From: Gemmata massiliana
Lineage (GTDB): Bacteria; Planctomycetota; Planctomycetia; Gemmatales; Gemmataceae
Assembly (NCBI RefSeq): GCF_901538265.1
Contig: NZ_LR593886.1
Span: 496,001-560,000, forward strand
Length of the DNA stretch: 64,000 bases
Direction of reading: 5' to 3'
The translations under genes were made by a program, and so were the position numbers. The notes beneath the pieces were generated by a model, which did not search any database, was not told the DNA's origin, and was given only the letters and a program-made list of their open reading frames with translations. Positions 1-8,700 of the stretch are shown piece by piece; within the stretch, counting starts at the first letter, position 1, and each line of letters begins with the position of its first letter.

Positions 1-143
1 ACGAGTGGGTCGATAACCTCGTCAAGTCGCTGATCTCGCTGCTGGAGCCCATCATGATCGTGTTCCTGGGCTTCACGATCGGGGCCATTGTGATCTCGCT
101 GTTCCTGCCGCTCATCAAGCTGCTGGAAGGCCTGAGCAAGTAA
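1..143 (+). CDS. Type II secretion/type IV pilus inner-membrane protein GspF/PilC, C-terminal fragment
   Basis: Only the last 46 or so codons are inside the window; the reading frame runs from base 3 to a TAA at 141-143. The peptide starts EWVDNLVKSL and contains LEPIMIVFLG followed by a long hydrophobic helix ending in LPLIKLLEGLSK. This is the usual end of GspF/PilC proteins, where the LEP motif precedes the last transmembrane helix. These proteins form the polytopic inner-membrane platform that works with the assembly ATPase. The run of pseudopilin genes directly downstream supports the assignment. The start lies outside the window. Confidence 0.85.
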   Translation, partial: EWVDNLVKSLISLLEPIMIVFLGFTIGAIVISLFLPLIKLLEGLSK

Positions 144-260
144 CCCGGAGGTGGGTGCGGGGCGCGGAATTCCGAAGAACAGCCCGAACTGGTCTTCGTT
201 CCGCGCCCCGCGCTGCCTTCCGTACTCGGAACTCGGAATACACAGGGGAGGGACCGACCG

Positions 261-1151
261 ATGACGCGGCAGAGCGGTTACCGACGCGACGGCTTCACGC
301 TGATCGAACTGCTGGTGGTGATCTCCATCATCGCCGTCCTGGTGGCGCTAACGACCGCCGCAGTTATGCGGGGGCGCGAGGCCGTCGTCCGGGCCGACAA
401 CGGCTGGCGGATGGAGCAGGTCACCGTCGCAACGAATATGTTTTGTACGAGTGCGGCACTCGGTCAACCCGGCAACCTGCCCCCAGCCCCGTTCGTGCTG
501 AAACCCACTTACAGCATCAACGAGCCAGAAGCGATTTATCTCAAGCGTATCTTCCCAAATTTGCCAGTGACCGGTGGTGGAACGACCCTCTCTGTAGCGG
601 GCCTACCGTCGACGCCAATTACACTCGCAGACGGCAATCAAGTCGCGGTATTCTTCCTCACCGGCGGGGAACTGATGCAGTACCAGGGATTTAGTACAAA
701 CGGGCAGCAGCCGTTTACCCCAAAAAGCGCTAGCGCCCCTGACGAGCAACGGATCGGGCCATTCCTGCAACTCAAAGCGAACATGTACTCAGTGGCTCCG
801 GCGGGTATCACCTCACCTACGTTGCCGGCGAATGGGGCGTCGTGGCTTCTAGACCCGTATGGTGTGCCATACGCAATTTTCCTGGCAGGTCCGAAAGGAG
901 CTTATCTTACTTCTGCTGGTGCCGCTCAATCCTTTACGGTGACTACTCCGACGGGAACGTCCACTGTTAACACCTATTACCGCGGCTCTTCTCCGGTGAA
1001 ATACGAGAACCCGAAGACACTCCAGATCATTTCTGCTGGCCCGAACAAGCTGTTCGGGAAGGGGCAAGAGTGGAGTAGCCCTGCCACAGGTGCCGGGGAG
1101 GACGATAAGAGCAACTTCTCGACCGCCGTCATCGGCGCCGGCCCTCAATAA
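261..1151 (+). CDS. Type II secretion pseudopilin, GspG-like (prepilin N-terminal methylation motif)
   Basis: The 296-aa protein has a short basic leader, then [11 protein letters not shown] with prepilin peptidase cleavage expected between Gly11 and Phe12 and the conserved glutamate at +5 (Glu16). A single hydrophobic helix follows to about residue 34. The remainder is a Ser/Thr/Gly/Pro-rich periplasmic domain with no family I can name. The ATG is preceded by GGGGAGGGA about 8 bases upstream. It is the first full gene after the GspF/PilC tail and lies 11 bases before the next pseudopilin, so it is part of one operon. It is longer than a typical GspG (about 140 aa), as is common in planctomycetes, so the exact subunit role is inferred. 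Confidence 0.85.
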   Translation: MTRQSGYRRDGFTLIELLVVISIIAVLVALTTAAVMRGREAVVRADNGWRMEQVTVATNMFCTSAALGQPGNLPPAPFVLKPTYSINEPEAIYLKRIFPNLPVTGGGTTLSVAGLPSTPITLADGNQVAVFFLTGGELMQYQGFSTNGQQPFTPKSASAPDEQRIGPFLQLKANMYSVAPAGITSPTLPANGASWLLDPYGVPYAIFLAGPKGAYLTSAGAAQSFTVTTPTGTSTVNTYYRGSSPVKYENPKTLQIISAGPNKLFGKGQEWSSPATGAGEDDKSNFSTAVIGAGPQ

Positions 1152-1162
1152 CGGAGAAACAA

Positions 1163-2092
1163 GTGAAAATGAACACTCTTTCGCCCGTCCGAATCGGGCG
1201 CCGAGCCGGGTTCTCCCTCGTTGAGCTGCTCGTCGTTGTCAGCATTATGGCGATCCTGGTGGGACTGGGTGTGGCCGCCACCATGAAGTTCCGCGAGGGG
1301 GCGACCGAGCAAACCATCAAGAAGCAAGTGCAGCGTCTGCAATTGACGCTGAATCGAGAGTACGAGGCGGTTGTTGGGAAATGCCAAAAGGAACCGGTGC
1401 CGGACGCGGTTCTGGCGTACTGCGGAAACGATCGGGACCGCGCTAGAGCCGTCCACACCGCAGCCACCTTACGAATTATGTTCCCGGAGACTTTTGACGA
1501 AGCCACGACCGGGTTCACTATTCCCCCGAACGATCCAAACGGCTTCGCGTACAGACCAAAAGCCACCTTTCAGCAGGTGAAGAACATAACGAGCGCATCG
1601 GCGGATCAGCAGGCCGCAGTGCTGCTTCACCTGATTCTCAAGGAGCGCTCCGTTGGTAGTGGAGAGGGCGAGGACGGCGGGAGCACGGGCGAAATTCGCA
1701 CCGTCAACTTTCAAGCTTCTGTTGCGCCCATGAGCAGAGATCTGAGCGTGTTCATTGACTCCCGTGGTGACCTGATTCGCTACTTCCGGTGGGCGAGTAA
1801 CGATATGGAGCTCGACCAAGCGCCCTATGCCCACGCAAGTCCGGCGGGGAGCATCGACCCGCTCGACCCGAAGAAGGTAGTGGGCACGAGTTACGCGGCC
1901 GCTCTGAACGTGGCCCCGCTCAACCTTCAGTTCGGTAACCACAACCGCGTGCCTTCTGTGATCAGTTACGGAAAAGACAAGAAGTTTGACCAATACTACC
2001 CAAAGGATGCGTTGATCCCTCCAACCCCGCCGATCACGAAATCTGCAGGGGACGATATCGTCGGTTACCGGCTAAATCGCCAAGGAAACTAA
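1163..2092 (+). CDS. Type II secretion pseudopilin (prepilin-type N-terminal motif)
   Basis: The 309-aa protein begins MKMNTLSPVRIGRRAGFSLV and continues VELLVVVSIMAILVG. Cleavage is expected after Gly16, with glutamate at mature position 5 (Glu21). One N-terminal helix is followed by a soluble domain of unknown fold that contains several Asp/Lys-rich segments. A GGAG box six bases before the GTG at 1163 favours this start; an in-frame ATG at 1169 is a close alternative. It follows the preceding pseudopilin by 11 bases and precedes the next by 15, so co-transcription is very likely. I cannot tell from sequence which of the GspG/H/I/J roles it fills. Confidence 0.85.
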   Translation: MKMNTLSPVRIGRRAGFSLVELLVVVSIMAILVGLGVAATMKFREGATEQTIKKQVQRLQLTLNREYEAVVGKCQKEPVPDAVLAYCGNDRDRARAVHTAATLRIMFPETFDEATTGFTIPPNDPNGFAYRPKATFQQVKNITSASADQQAAVLLHLILKERSVGSGEGEDGGSTGEIRTVNFQASVAPMSRDLSVFIDSRGDLIRYFRWASNDMELDQAPYAHASPAGSIDPLDPKKVVGTSYAAALNVAPLNLQFGNHNRVPSVISYGKDKKFDQYYPKDALIPPTPPITKSAGDDIVGYRLNRQGN

Positions 2093-2107
2093 CCAAGGGG
2101 AAGTACC

Positions 2108-3154
2108 ATGACGCGCACGAACACGCGGGGTGGGTTCACCCTGATCGAACTCCTTGTCGCGATGGCCATCATCACCACGCTCGCGGGGTTCATCCTGCTC
2201 GTGTACCCCGGTGCCCGGGACCAGGATCGGGCGCGCAACGCGGTCAGCGATCTGGAAGCCACGCTCAAAATGGCGCAGGGGATGGCCGCGCGCGACAAGT
2301 CGCCGCGCGGGGTCCGGTTCATCGTCGATGGTACCGGGAAGCCCGATGCCCGGTTCGTGACCGAACTCCAGTATGTCGAACTCCCGCCGCCCCTGATCCC
2401 CAACCTGAAGCCCCTCACGTCGGGTGCCCCGGACAACGAGCCGCGCGTGCGGTTTGATTACACGCCGTTGGCGACCGGGCCGACACCGCCTGCGGGGACT
2501 GTCAACTCGCGCAAGTGCTTCATCGACAATTTGACACTCGATCAGGCGACTCAGATTCTTCCTAATAGCACGATCGTGATGCCGGTATTTGGGTCCTGGC
2601 ACAAGATAATTGGCGTGCTGGCCACGACCGGGCCGAATGCTGCCGCTCGTTACACCGTCCAAGTCGCGTTGGAAGTGTTTCCCGATGCAATCATGGGAGG
2701 GGGCACGCAAGCGGTGACCTATCACTTCTCGGTGTATCTCCCAGCCACACCGCTGGTCGGCGAGCCGACGGTGTTGCTTTCCAAGAACATCTGCGTCGAC
2801 CTGAACGTGCCGGATCTCAGTGCGAGTCCGCGGATCATGTTGGGCAGCATCGGGCCGCCGCCGAACACGGGTGACTTTGACGTGATCTTCAGCCCGGACG
2901 GGAAACTGGTCGGCGCCCCATCCGGTCAATTGTTCTTCTGGGTCCGCGACTACACCAAAGTTCCCAACATGCGGATCGGTGAGGGGCCGGCCCTTGTTGA
3001 CGCATTCCGGCGGGTGGGCGACATGTACATCGTTTCGGTTCGCGCGTCCGGCGCGCTCGGGCACAATCAGGTGCTCTGGCCCAATATGGGAACCGGTCTC
3101 TACCCCGCCGGGCAAGATCCCTTCTTGCTGGCCCGGCAAGAGCAGAATCAGTGA
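2108..3154 (+). CDS. Type II secretion pseudopilin, GspH-like
   Basis: The 348-aa protein starts [20 protein letters not shown], giving a clean Gly9|Phe10 cleavage site and Glu14 at the +5 position. The helix runs to about residue 34 and is followed by a segment (DLEATLKMAQGMAARDKSPRGVRF) resembling the start of GspH-type minor pseudopilins, where residues align along the helix before a beta domain. The ATG has AAGGGGAAG eight bases upstream. The remaining domain is beta-rich and unrecognised. It is the third pseudopilin in the operon. GspH rather than another minor pseudopilin is an inference from that junction. Confidence 0.8.
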   Translation: MTRTNTRGGFTLIELLVAMAIITTLAGFILLVYPGARDQDRARNAVSDLEATLKMAQGMAARDKSPRGVRFIVDGTGKPDARFVTELQYVELPPPLIPNLKPLTSGAPDNEPRVRFDYTPLATGPTPPAGTVNSRKCFIDNLTLDQATQILPNSTIVMPVFGSWHKIIGVLATTGPNAAARYTVQVALEVFPDAIMGGGTQAVTYHFSVYLPATPLVGEPTVLLSKNICVDLNVPDLSASPRIMLGSIGPPPNTGDFDVIFSPDGKLVGAPSGQLFFWVRDYTKVPNMRIGEGPALVDAFRRVGDMYIVSVRASGALGHNQVLWPNMGTGLYPAGQDPFLLARQEQNQ

Positions 3155-3289
3155 CGCAAAGTTTCGTGCGATTTTTTTGGCGCCCGTGATTGCACTGCGA
3201 ATGATTCTTCCGGGAGTGGTTCCGCTCCCCGATCCCCGACTCCCTGACCGGCGGCCGTCCCCCGCTGGTCGCCAACGCGAGGGCGACCG

Positions 3290-4306
3290 ATGACCCGCCG
3301 ACCCGGTCTGACGATGACGGAAGCCTTGGTCGCCATCTTCATCACGGCGATCGGGCTCGTGGGCGTGATGAGCATGTTCCCGTTCGGCGCGAAGCAGATG
3401 AGCGACGCCCTCATTGCCGACCGCTCGACCTCGCTTGCCAACTCCATCGACGGGCTCGTTCGGAGCTACTGGAGGGAAAAGGTCGCCGACGATACGAACA
3501 TGTTGGGCAGCGGCGAACCGTTCTACACCGCGATGGACAGCCCGGGGACGCACCCGGCAAGTCCGATCGGGACGGGGGCGACGCTGCCGACGATCTCTTC
3601 GAGTTCCACCGAACCGAGTTACCCTGTGTTTCTTGATCCGATGGGCGTTCTCGGGCGCACGACGGCGAATAACCAGTGGGTCGGTGACATAACCACTCCC
3701 ACAAGTCTCACGTATGTACCGCGTCGGAACATGAACGTGGTCGGGTCGCCGTCACAGGCTCTCCGGCTCTTCAGCCAGCCGGACGGGTTCGCGTGGGACG
3801 AGGAGTCTCGCCCGAAGATGAACTACGACGCTAAGGGGCAGCCGACGAGCAGCTCGGAGATGCGCGAATTGCGCTACAACGCGCTGGCTGTGTTGCAGCG
3901 CCCGGTGAACAGCGCCCGTAACAACGCCACGCTCAAGATCGTGGTGTTCATTAATCGTCGCCACCAGTTCTATCCCCAGGGGTCCGAAGCCGTCTTCCCC
4001 AACGCCACGAGTTCCGCCACCATTTCGTTCCTCCCCACTAGCACGGCAATCAGGATCTCGACCGCGGCGGACATCCGGAAGGGGAGCTGGATCATGGACG
4101 CAACAATTGACGGCACGGTTCGGCACGCGAACTTCTACCGCGTCGTGAGTGCGACGGACGACGGCACGGGGTTTTACGACGTGGAGTTACACACGCCGAT
4201 CAAGCGCGTGGACGGTGGGACCAACGCCTATAACGCGACCGTTGTGATCATGCCCGGCGTTGCCGATGTGTTCGATCGCCCGGCGCTTAACGGGAACACA
4301 AACTGA
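3290..4306 (+). CDS. Minor pseudopilin, PilV/GspI-like
   Basis: The 338-aa protein begins MTRRPGLTMTEALVAIFITA. The predicted cleavage is Gly6|Leu7 with glutamate at +5 (Glu11); TEALVA in place of IELLVV is the pattern of PilV/GspI minor pseudopilins, followed by IGLVGVMSMFPFG. The start sits in a GCGAGGGCGACCGATGA context almost identical to the one at the next gene (4404-4419). The gap to the previous gene is 135 bases, the longest in the operon, and contains no other gene. The soluble domain has no recognisable motif. Confidence 0.8.
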   Translation: MTRRPGLTMTEALVAIFITAIGLVGVMSMFPFGAKQMSDALIADRSTSLANSIDGLVRSYWREKVADDTNMLGSGEPFYTAMDSPGTHPASPIGTGATLPTISSSSTEPSYPVFLDPMGVLGRTTANNQWVGDITTPTSLTYVPRRNMNVVGSPSQALRLFSQPDGFAWDEESRPKMNYDAKGQPTSSSEMRELRYNALAVLQRPVNSARNNATLKIVVFINRRHQFYPQGSEAVFPNATSSATISFLPTSTAIRISTAADIRKGSWIMDATIDGTVRHANFYRVVSATDDGTGFYDVELHTPIKRVDGGTNAYNATVVIMPGVADVFDRPALNGNTN

Positions 4307-4415
4307 CCGATCGCACGAGAGGCTGGATTTCCAGCTCTTGGGCCGCCTACTCCGAACAACGATTCCTTCCGGTCCAGACGGTTCGCCCCGTCCGGTGCCG
4401 ACGCGAGGGGGACCG

Positions 4416-5618
4416 ATGATCCGCCGCACGCACACACGCCGATCAGCCCGCCGCCGAGCGTTCACCATCATTGAACTGATGGTGGTCACGGTGGTGGTGC
4501 TGATCCTGATGAGTATTCTCGTGGCCGCGTCCTCGATCGCGACGGACACGGTCCGCGCGGCCAAGGCTCAGGGCGACCACATGGCGCAAGAGCGGGCCGC
4601 GCTCGCGATTCTGCGCCGCGACCTGCAGTACGACCACTTCTTTGAAGAGGACGGGAAGCCCAACCTGGGACGGAGGCTGAGTGACCAGCGCACCAATGAT
4701 TTGGTCGCGAATGGTGGGAAATTGACCAATTACAAACCGCCATTGTCCGGCTACTTCTTCGCGTCGAGCATCCCGGTCGATAACGTGAGCAACTTTTACG
4801 AGGGCGTGGACGGTGAGGGCTTCCAATCGTCCCGTTCCGGCAATCACGTCCTTCAGTTCACGATCATCGTGCCCGGCGGTGCTCCCGAGAACCGGCTCAC
4901 CGCGGACGTGCCATTCCAGAACCCGTCGAATAGTCCCAGCTATCCGATCATCGGAACTTGCGCGGAGGTCGCGTACTTCCTCGTGGCCAACGGAACGACC
5001 CCGGGCGGGGTGAAAACGTACAAATTGATCCGCCGACAGCGGCTCGCCGCCCGAAACGTCGACGACGCCCCGGCCTATTCCAATTTACTGAACACGTCCG
5101 GCGCGAATGCGAATGATCCACCCGAAGTGATGGCGGTGACCGGCGCCGCACCCAACTTCAAAATGCTGAACATGAACGAACTCACGCTCGCGACCAATCG
5201 TGTTGCCCGCACTACGATCCCGACGTACCGCATCGGGGAAGACGTTTTGCTCCACAACGTGACTTCGTTCGAGGTCAAGTTTACGGGCCCGCAGGTCACA
5301 GGCGTTGGGTGGGGCGTTAGGGATAACAATGGAGCGCTCGTGTCCGTCGATACGTCTTCGCCCAATGATCGTTGGCCGCGGCTCTTCACCACGAACACCG
5401 ACTACCCCTACGATAATCTGCCGTATGACGGCAATTACGACACGTTCCATCAAGGTGCCAATTGGGACCTGGAAGCGAACTTGGCAACGACTGCTAACGT
5501 CGCTAGCGCCAGCGCCTCGTTGAAGAGGATCCGGATCACCGGCGCGATGATCCGCCTGCGGTGCTGGAGCCCGGCGACCAAGAGCTCGCGGCAGACGACG
5601 ATGCAAGTGGACCTCTAA
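4416..5618 (+). CDS. Minor pseudopilin, PulJ/GspJ-like
   Basis: I start this 400-aa protein at the ATG at 4416 because a GAGGGGG box lies just upstream and the open frame farther upstream overlaps the preceding gene. It begins MIRRTHTRRSARRRAFTIIE; cleavage would fall Ala15|Phe16, so the -1 residue is Ala rather than the usual Gly, and Glu20 is at +5. The long helix (ELMVVTVVVLILMSILVAAS) is followed by a segment with MAQERAALAILRRDLQYDHF, typical of GspJ-type proteins in which an Arg-rich helix leads into a beta domain. The C-terminus ends near residue 400 with RCWSPATKSSRQTT. Subunit identity is inferred. Confidence 0.8.
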   Translation: MIRRTHTRRSARRRAFTIIELMVVTVVVLILMSILVAASSIATDTVRAAKAQGDHMAQERAALAILRRDLQYDHFFEEDGKPNLGRRLSDQRTNDLVANGGKLTNYKPPLSGYFFASSIPVDNVSNFYEGVDGEGFQSSRSGNHVLQFTIIVPGGAPENRLTADVPFQNPSNSPSYPIIGTCAEVAYFLVANGTTPGGVKTYKLIRRQRLAARNVDDAPAYSNLLNTSGANANDPPEVMAVTGAAPNFKMLNMNELTLATNRVARTTIPTYRIGEDVLLHNVTSFEVKFTGPQVTGVGWGVRDNNGALVSVDTSSPNDRWPRLFTTNTDYPYDNLPYDGNYDTFHQGANWDLEANLATTANVASASASLKRIRITGAMIRLRCWSPATKSSRQTTMQVDL

Positions 5619-5713
5619 CCGCTCCCCCGCGACACCCGAAACACACTGTTCGCTCGTGCCCGGTGGCGCGGGCGCTGGCCGCACACACTCGCACTCGCCC
5701 GGAGACCGCCGCT

Positions 5714-8700
5714 ATGTTCCGGCCGCTCACACGATCGCACCGACGCGCCCCGCGCCGCGGGACCGTGGTCGTGATTACGATCTTCGCCCTCATCACCATC
5801 CTGATGGTGCTGGGGCTGGCGTTCATGATGTACGCCGTCAAGGAAAAGGCTGTCGCGCAGGCCCACAAGGACGGCGCGAACGTGGCCGGCACCGGCGCCC
5901 CGGACCCGACCGACACGATCAACCGGTTCCTCAGTACGCTCATCTACGACGAGAACGACGACGGCGACTCGCTCAACAACGCGCTGCGCGGGCACAGCAT
6001 TGCCCGGTCCATGTACGGTGGGCGCCGCGACGCCTCCAGTCCGTGGGCCGGCTCCACCGTCCCGTGGGCCGGGGTCGGCACCTTCCACGAAGACGCATTA
6101 GGTTACCCCAGTAGCCCGACCGCGGGTTCAAATTACCCACTGATCGGCGCGCTGACCGCCGGAACCACGCGCGACCGGGCTCGGTTCGTGAACCACACGG
6201 TCATGACCGTGAACGACAGGGCACTGGTGATCGATCCCGAGTGGACCGGGAACCGGTTCGCCGATAACGCCACCCCGCCCGTGCTGACGCCGTTCAACAC
6301 GAGCCTAACTTTGCCCGGGCGGAATTACGTCGGTAAGCACGCGGGCTACACCTACCCCGATCTGAAGAATTTCTTCCTCGGCGCCCGCGACCCCGCGACC
6401 GGCGAGGTGTTGGTCTCATCGTTTCACCGTGAGTGGTTGTTCGGCACACTCGCGCCGAGCAACCCGAATTGGAGCACCGCAACGGGCCGGTTGTTCACCC
6501 TGCGCCCGACGCCGTTTAATCACCCGAATTTCCCCCGCGTGCCACCGAACCCCGACGGCACTTACACCGGCGACGTGCAGAACCTGTCCGGCGCGGTGGG
6601 CGTGCAGAAGAACGACAGCCTCTGGATGCACATCGGGTTAAGGCCGCGCACCCTCGCGGACGGGCGGCTCGTGCAACCGCTGGTCGCTCCGCTGATCCTC
6701 CCGCTCGACGGCTTGTTTGACCTCAGCACGCACGGGAACCAGTTCGGAACGGGCAACGCCCACGTGTCCTACGGCGGGTACGCTCCCTGGGAGATTAACC
6801 CCATCTACGGGTTGACGAACGACGCCGAGCGCCAAGCGCTCCTCCAGTACCGGAGTCCGAGCTACCCGACCGCATTCGACCGGTACACGAGCGGTCGGTC
6901 GTTGCCCCGATACTCCTCGGTCATTTGGCCCAGTCCGGCATCGTTGGCGACGCCCATCAACTTCACGCTGCCTACCGGCGGGAGCCTGACCGGGTTGCCG
7001 TCGTCTGCCGATCCTGCGGCTACACCAGCGTTCGGCAATTTCCGAAACGATAACGCGGCCGTCTTGCACCCGGCGGGGTACAACCCCAACGAGTTCGCCG
7101 TGATGAGCGACACGGTTTCTAACAGCCCGATCTTCCCGTACACCGATATCAAGCGCCTGAGCCTTCGCTATGCGTTCACGCCGGACTGGTACTCTCTGGC
7201 GTTCGTGTCAAAGCCGAGCAACTCGCGGCCGACGTTTTACGGCACCCCGGGGACGTACCCGTACATAACGAACCCTGGTGCGACCACCGCGCACTCTTAC
7301 CGGCTCGACCCCGCCCACCGCAGCCGCTTGCTGTTCAACACGAGGAGCAGCAGCCTTGACCGGCCCGCCCTTGCGCCCACGTTCTCACGAGACGAAGCGA
7401 ACTCGCTTCAAATTCTGGCCGGTTCGACCAAGCCCGCTGGGCTGTTTACTGCGCCGACCGCGTACCCCAATCCGGGAGCATTAGGCGCCGTCACAGATTT
7501 CGCCGCGGCCAATCAGTGGGTCAGCGCATATGCGGCTCTTGGTTCGGTGAACTTGAACCGTCCGCTTGCGGATTACCGTAACAATCTAACGCAGTCGCTC
7601 TCTTCAGGGAACGTGGCAAACGCTAACCAAGCCAATTTGGATCGGCAGCAGTTCGCGAAAGATATCTTCGCGCGGCTTATTGTGGCTCTTGGTGCGGCCG
7701 CATCCGTTGATGCGTCGGGTAACATAACGATTCTCGCTACCGTTGGGACGACGCGGTACGACGCGCTGCGGTACCTGGCACAAGTTGCAGTGAATCTTGT
7801 TGATTACATCGACAACGATGACGTAAGCACGGTGTTCGTGTGGAACTCTAGCGGCACGCTAGCGACCGACATGTCGGCTACGGAAGTCGGCAATCGTGTG
7901 GTATTTGGTGTCGAAAAGCCACGCCTCGTCATCAACGAAGCTTACGGTGAGATCACGAATGACCCTGCAGATCCGGCTACGGATACCGTTCCACTCGCGA
8001 ATACTAAAAAAGCTCACGTTCGATTCTGGGCGGAATTACTCAATCCGACCGCAACGCCACAGACGAGTACGAACGAAATTTTCGGCGACGGATCAGTTCC
8101 TCTCAATGCGTACCAAATCCAGATTTCGCGTGCGAATCGAACCTTCGGGCCAACAGGGACGTTGATGGCTCCTCAAGCAGGTAACACTTCCAGTTACTTG
8201 ACCAATAACCCGGTTCACCCGAAGTATCTGGAAAACACGATGGGGGTGTTCGATCCCGCGACGGGTAATCCGGACGTGACGTGTCGGCTGTCAGCGTTGG
8301 GCACTCCACCGCCGTCGGTCAGCCCGAATAATGCGACTTACGCCCCGGGCGCTGCTAACTTGCTGACGAATGGAGTTGCACTCCTGCGCACTGATCCTGG
8401 TGGCACGGTAAAGGGCAGCGAATTCAATGCGGACCCGGCGGCTGCGGGGTCCATTTGGGCAACATCGATTACGTGTCCGGCGCCGGATCAAGGAAATTCT
8501 CTTGGTTACGTGATCCAAATGCCGCCAAATGTAAGTGATTTGTCAAAGCCGGAATTTAAACAACACGTTGTCCTATTGCAGAGACTCGCGAATCCGTATT
8601 CGGCATTTGATGCCGTTACGAATCCGTACATCACCGTCGACATGATGGATTACGTGCCTGCGTTCGACGCAGTTACTCGCGCGGTTGGGCAGATGAATCA

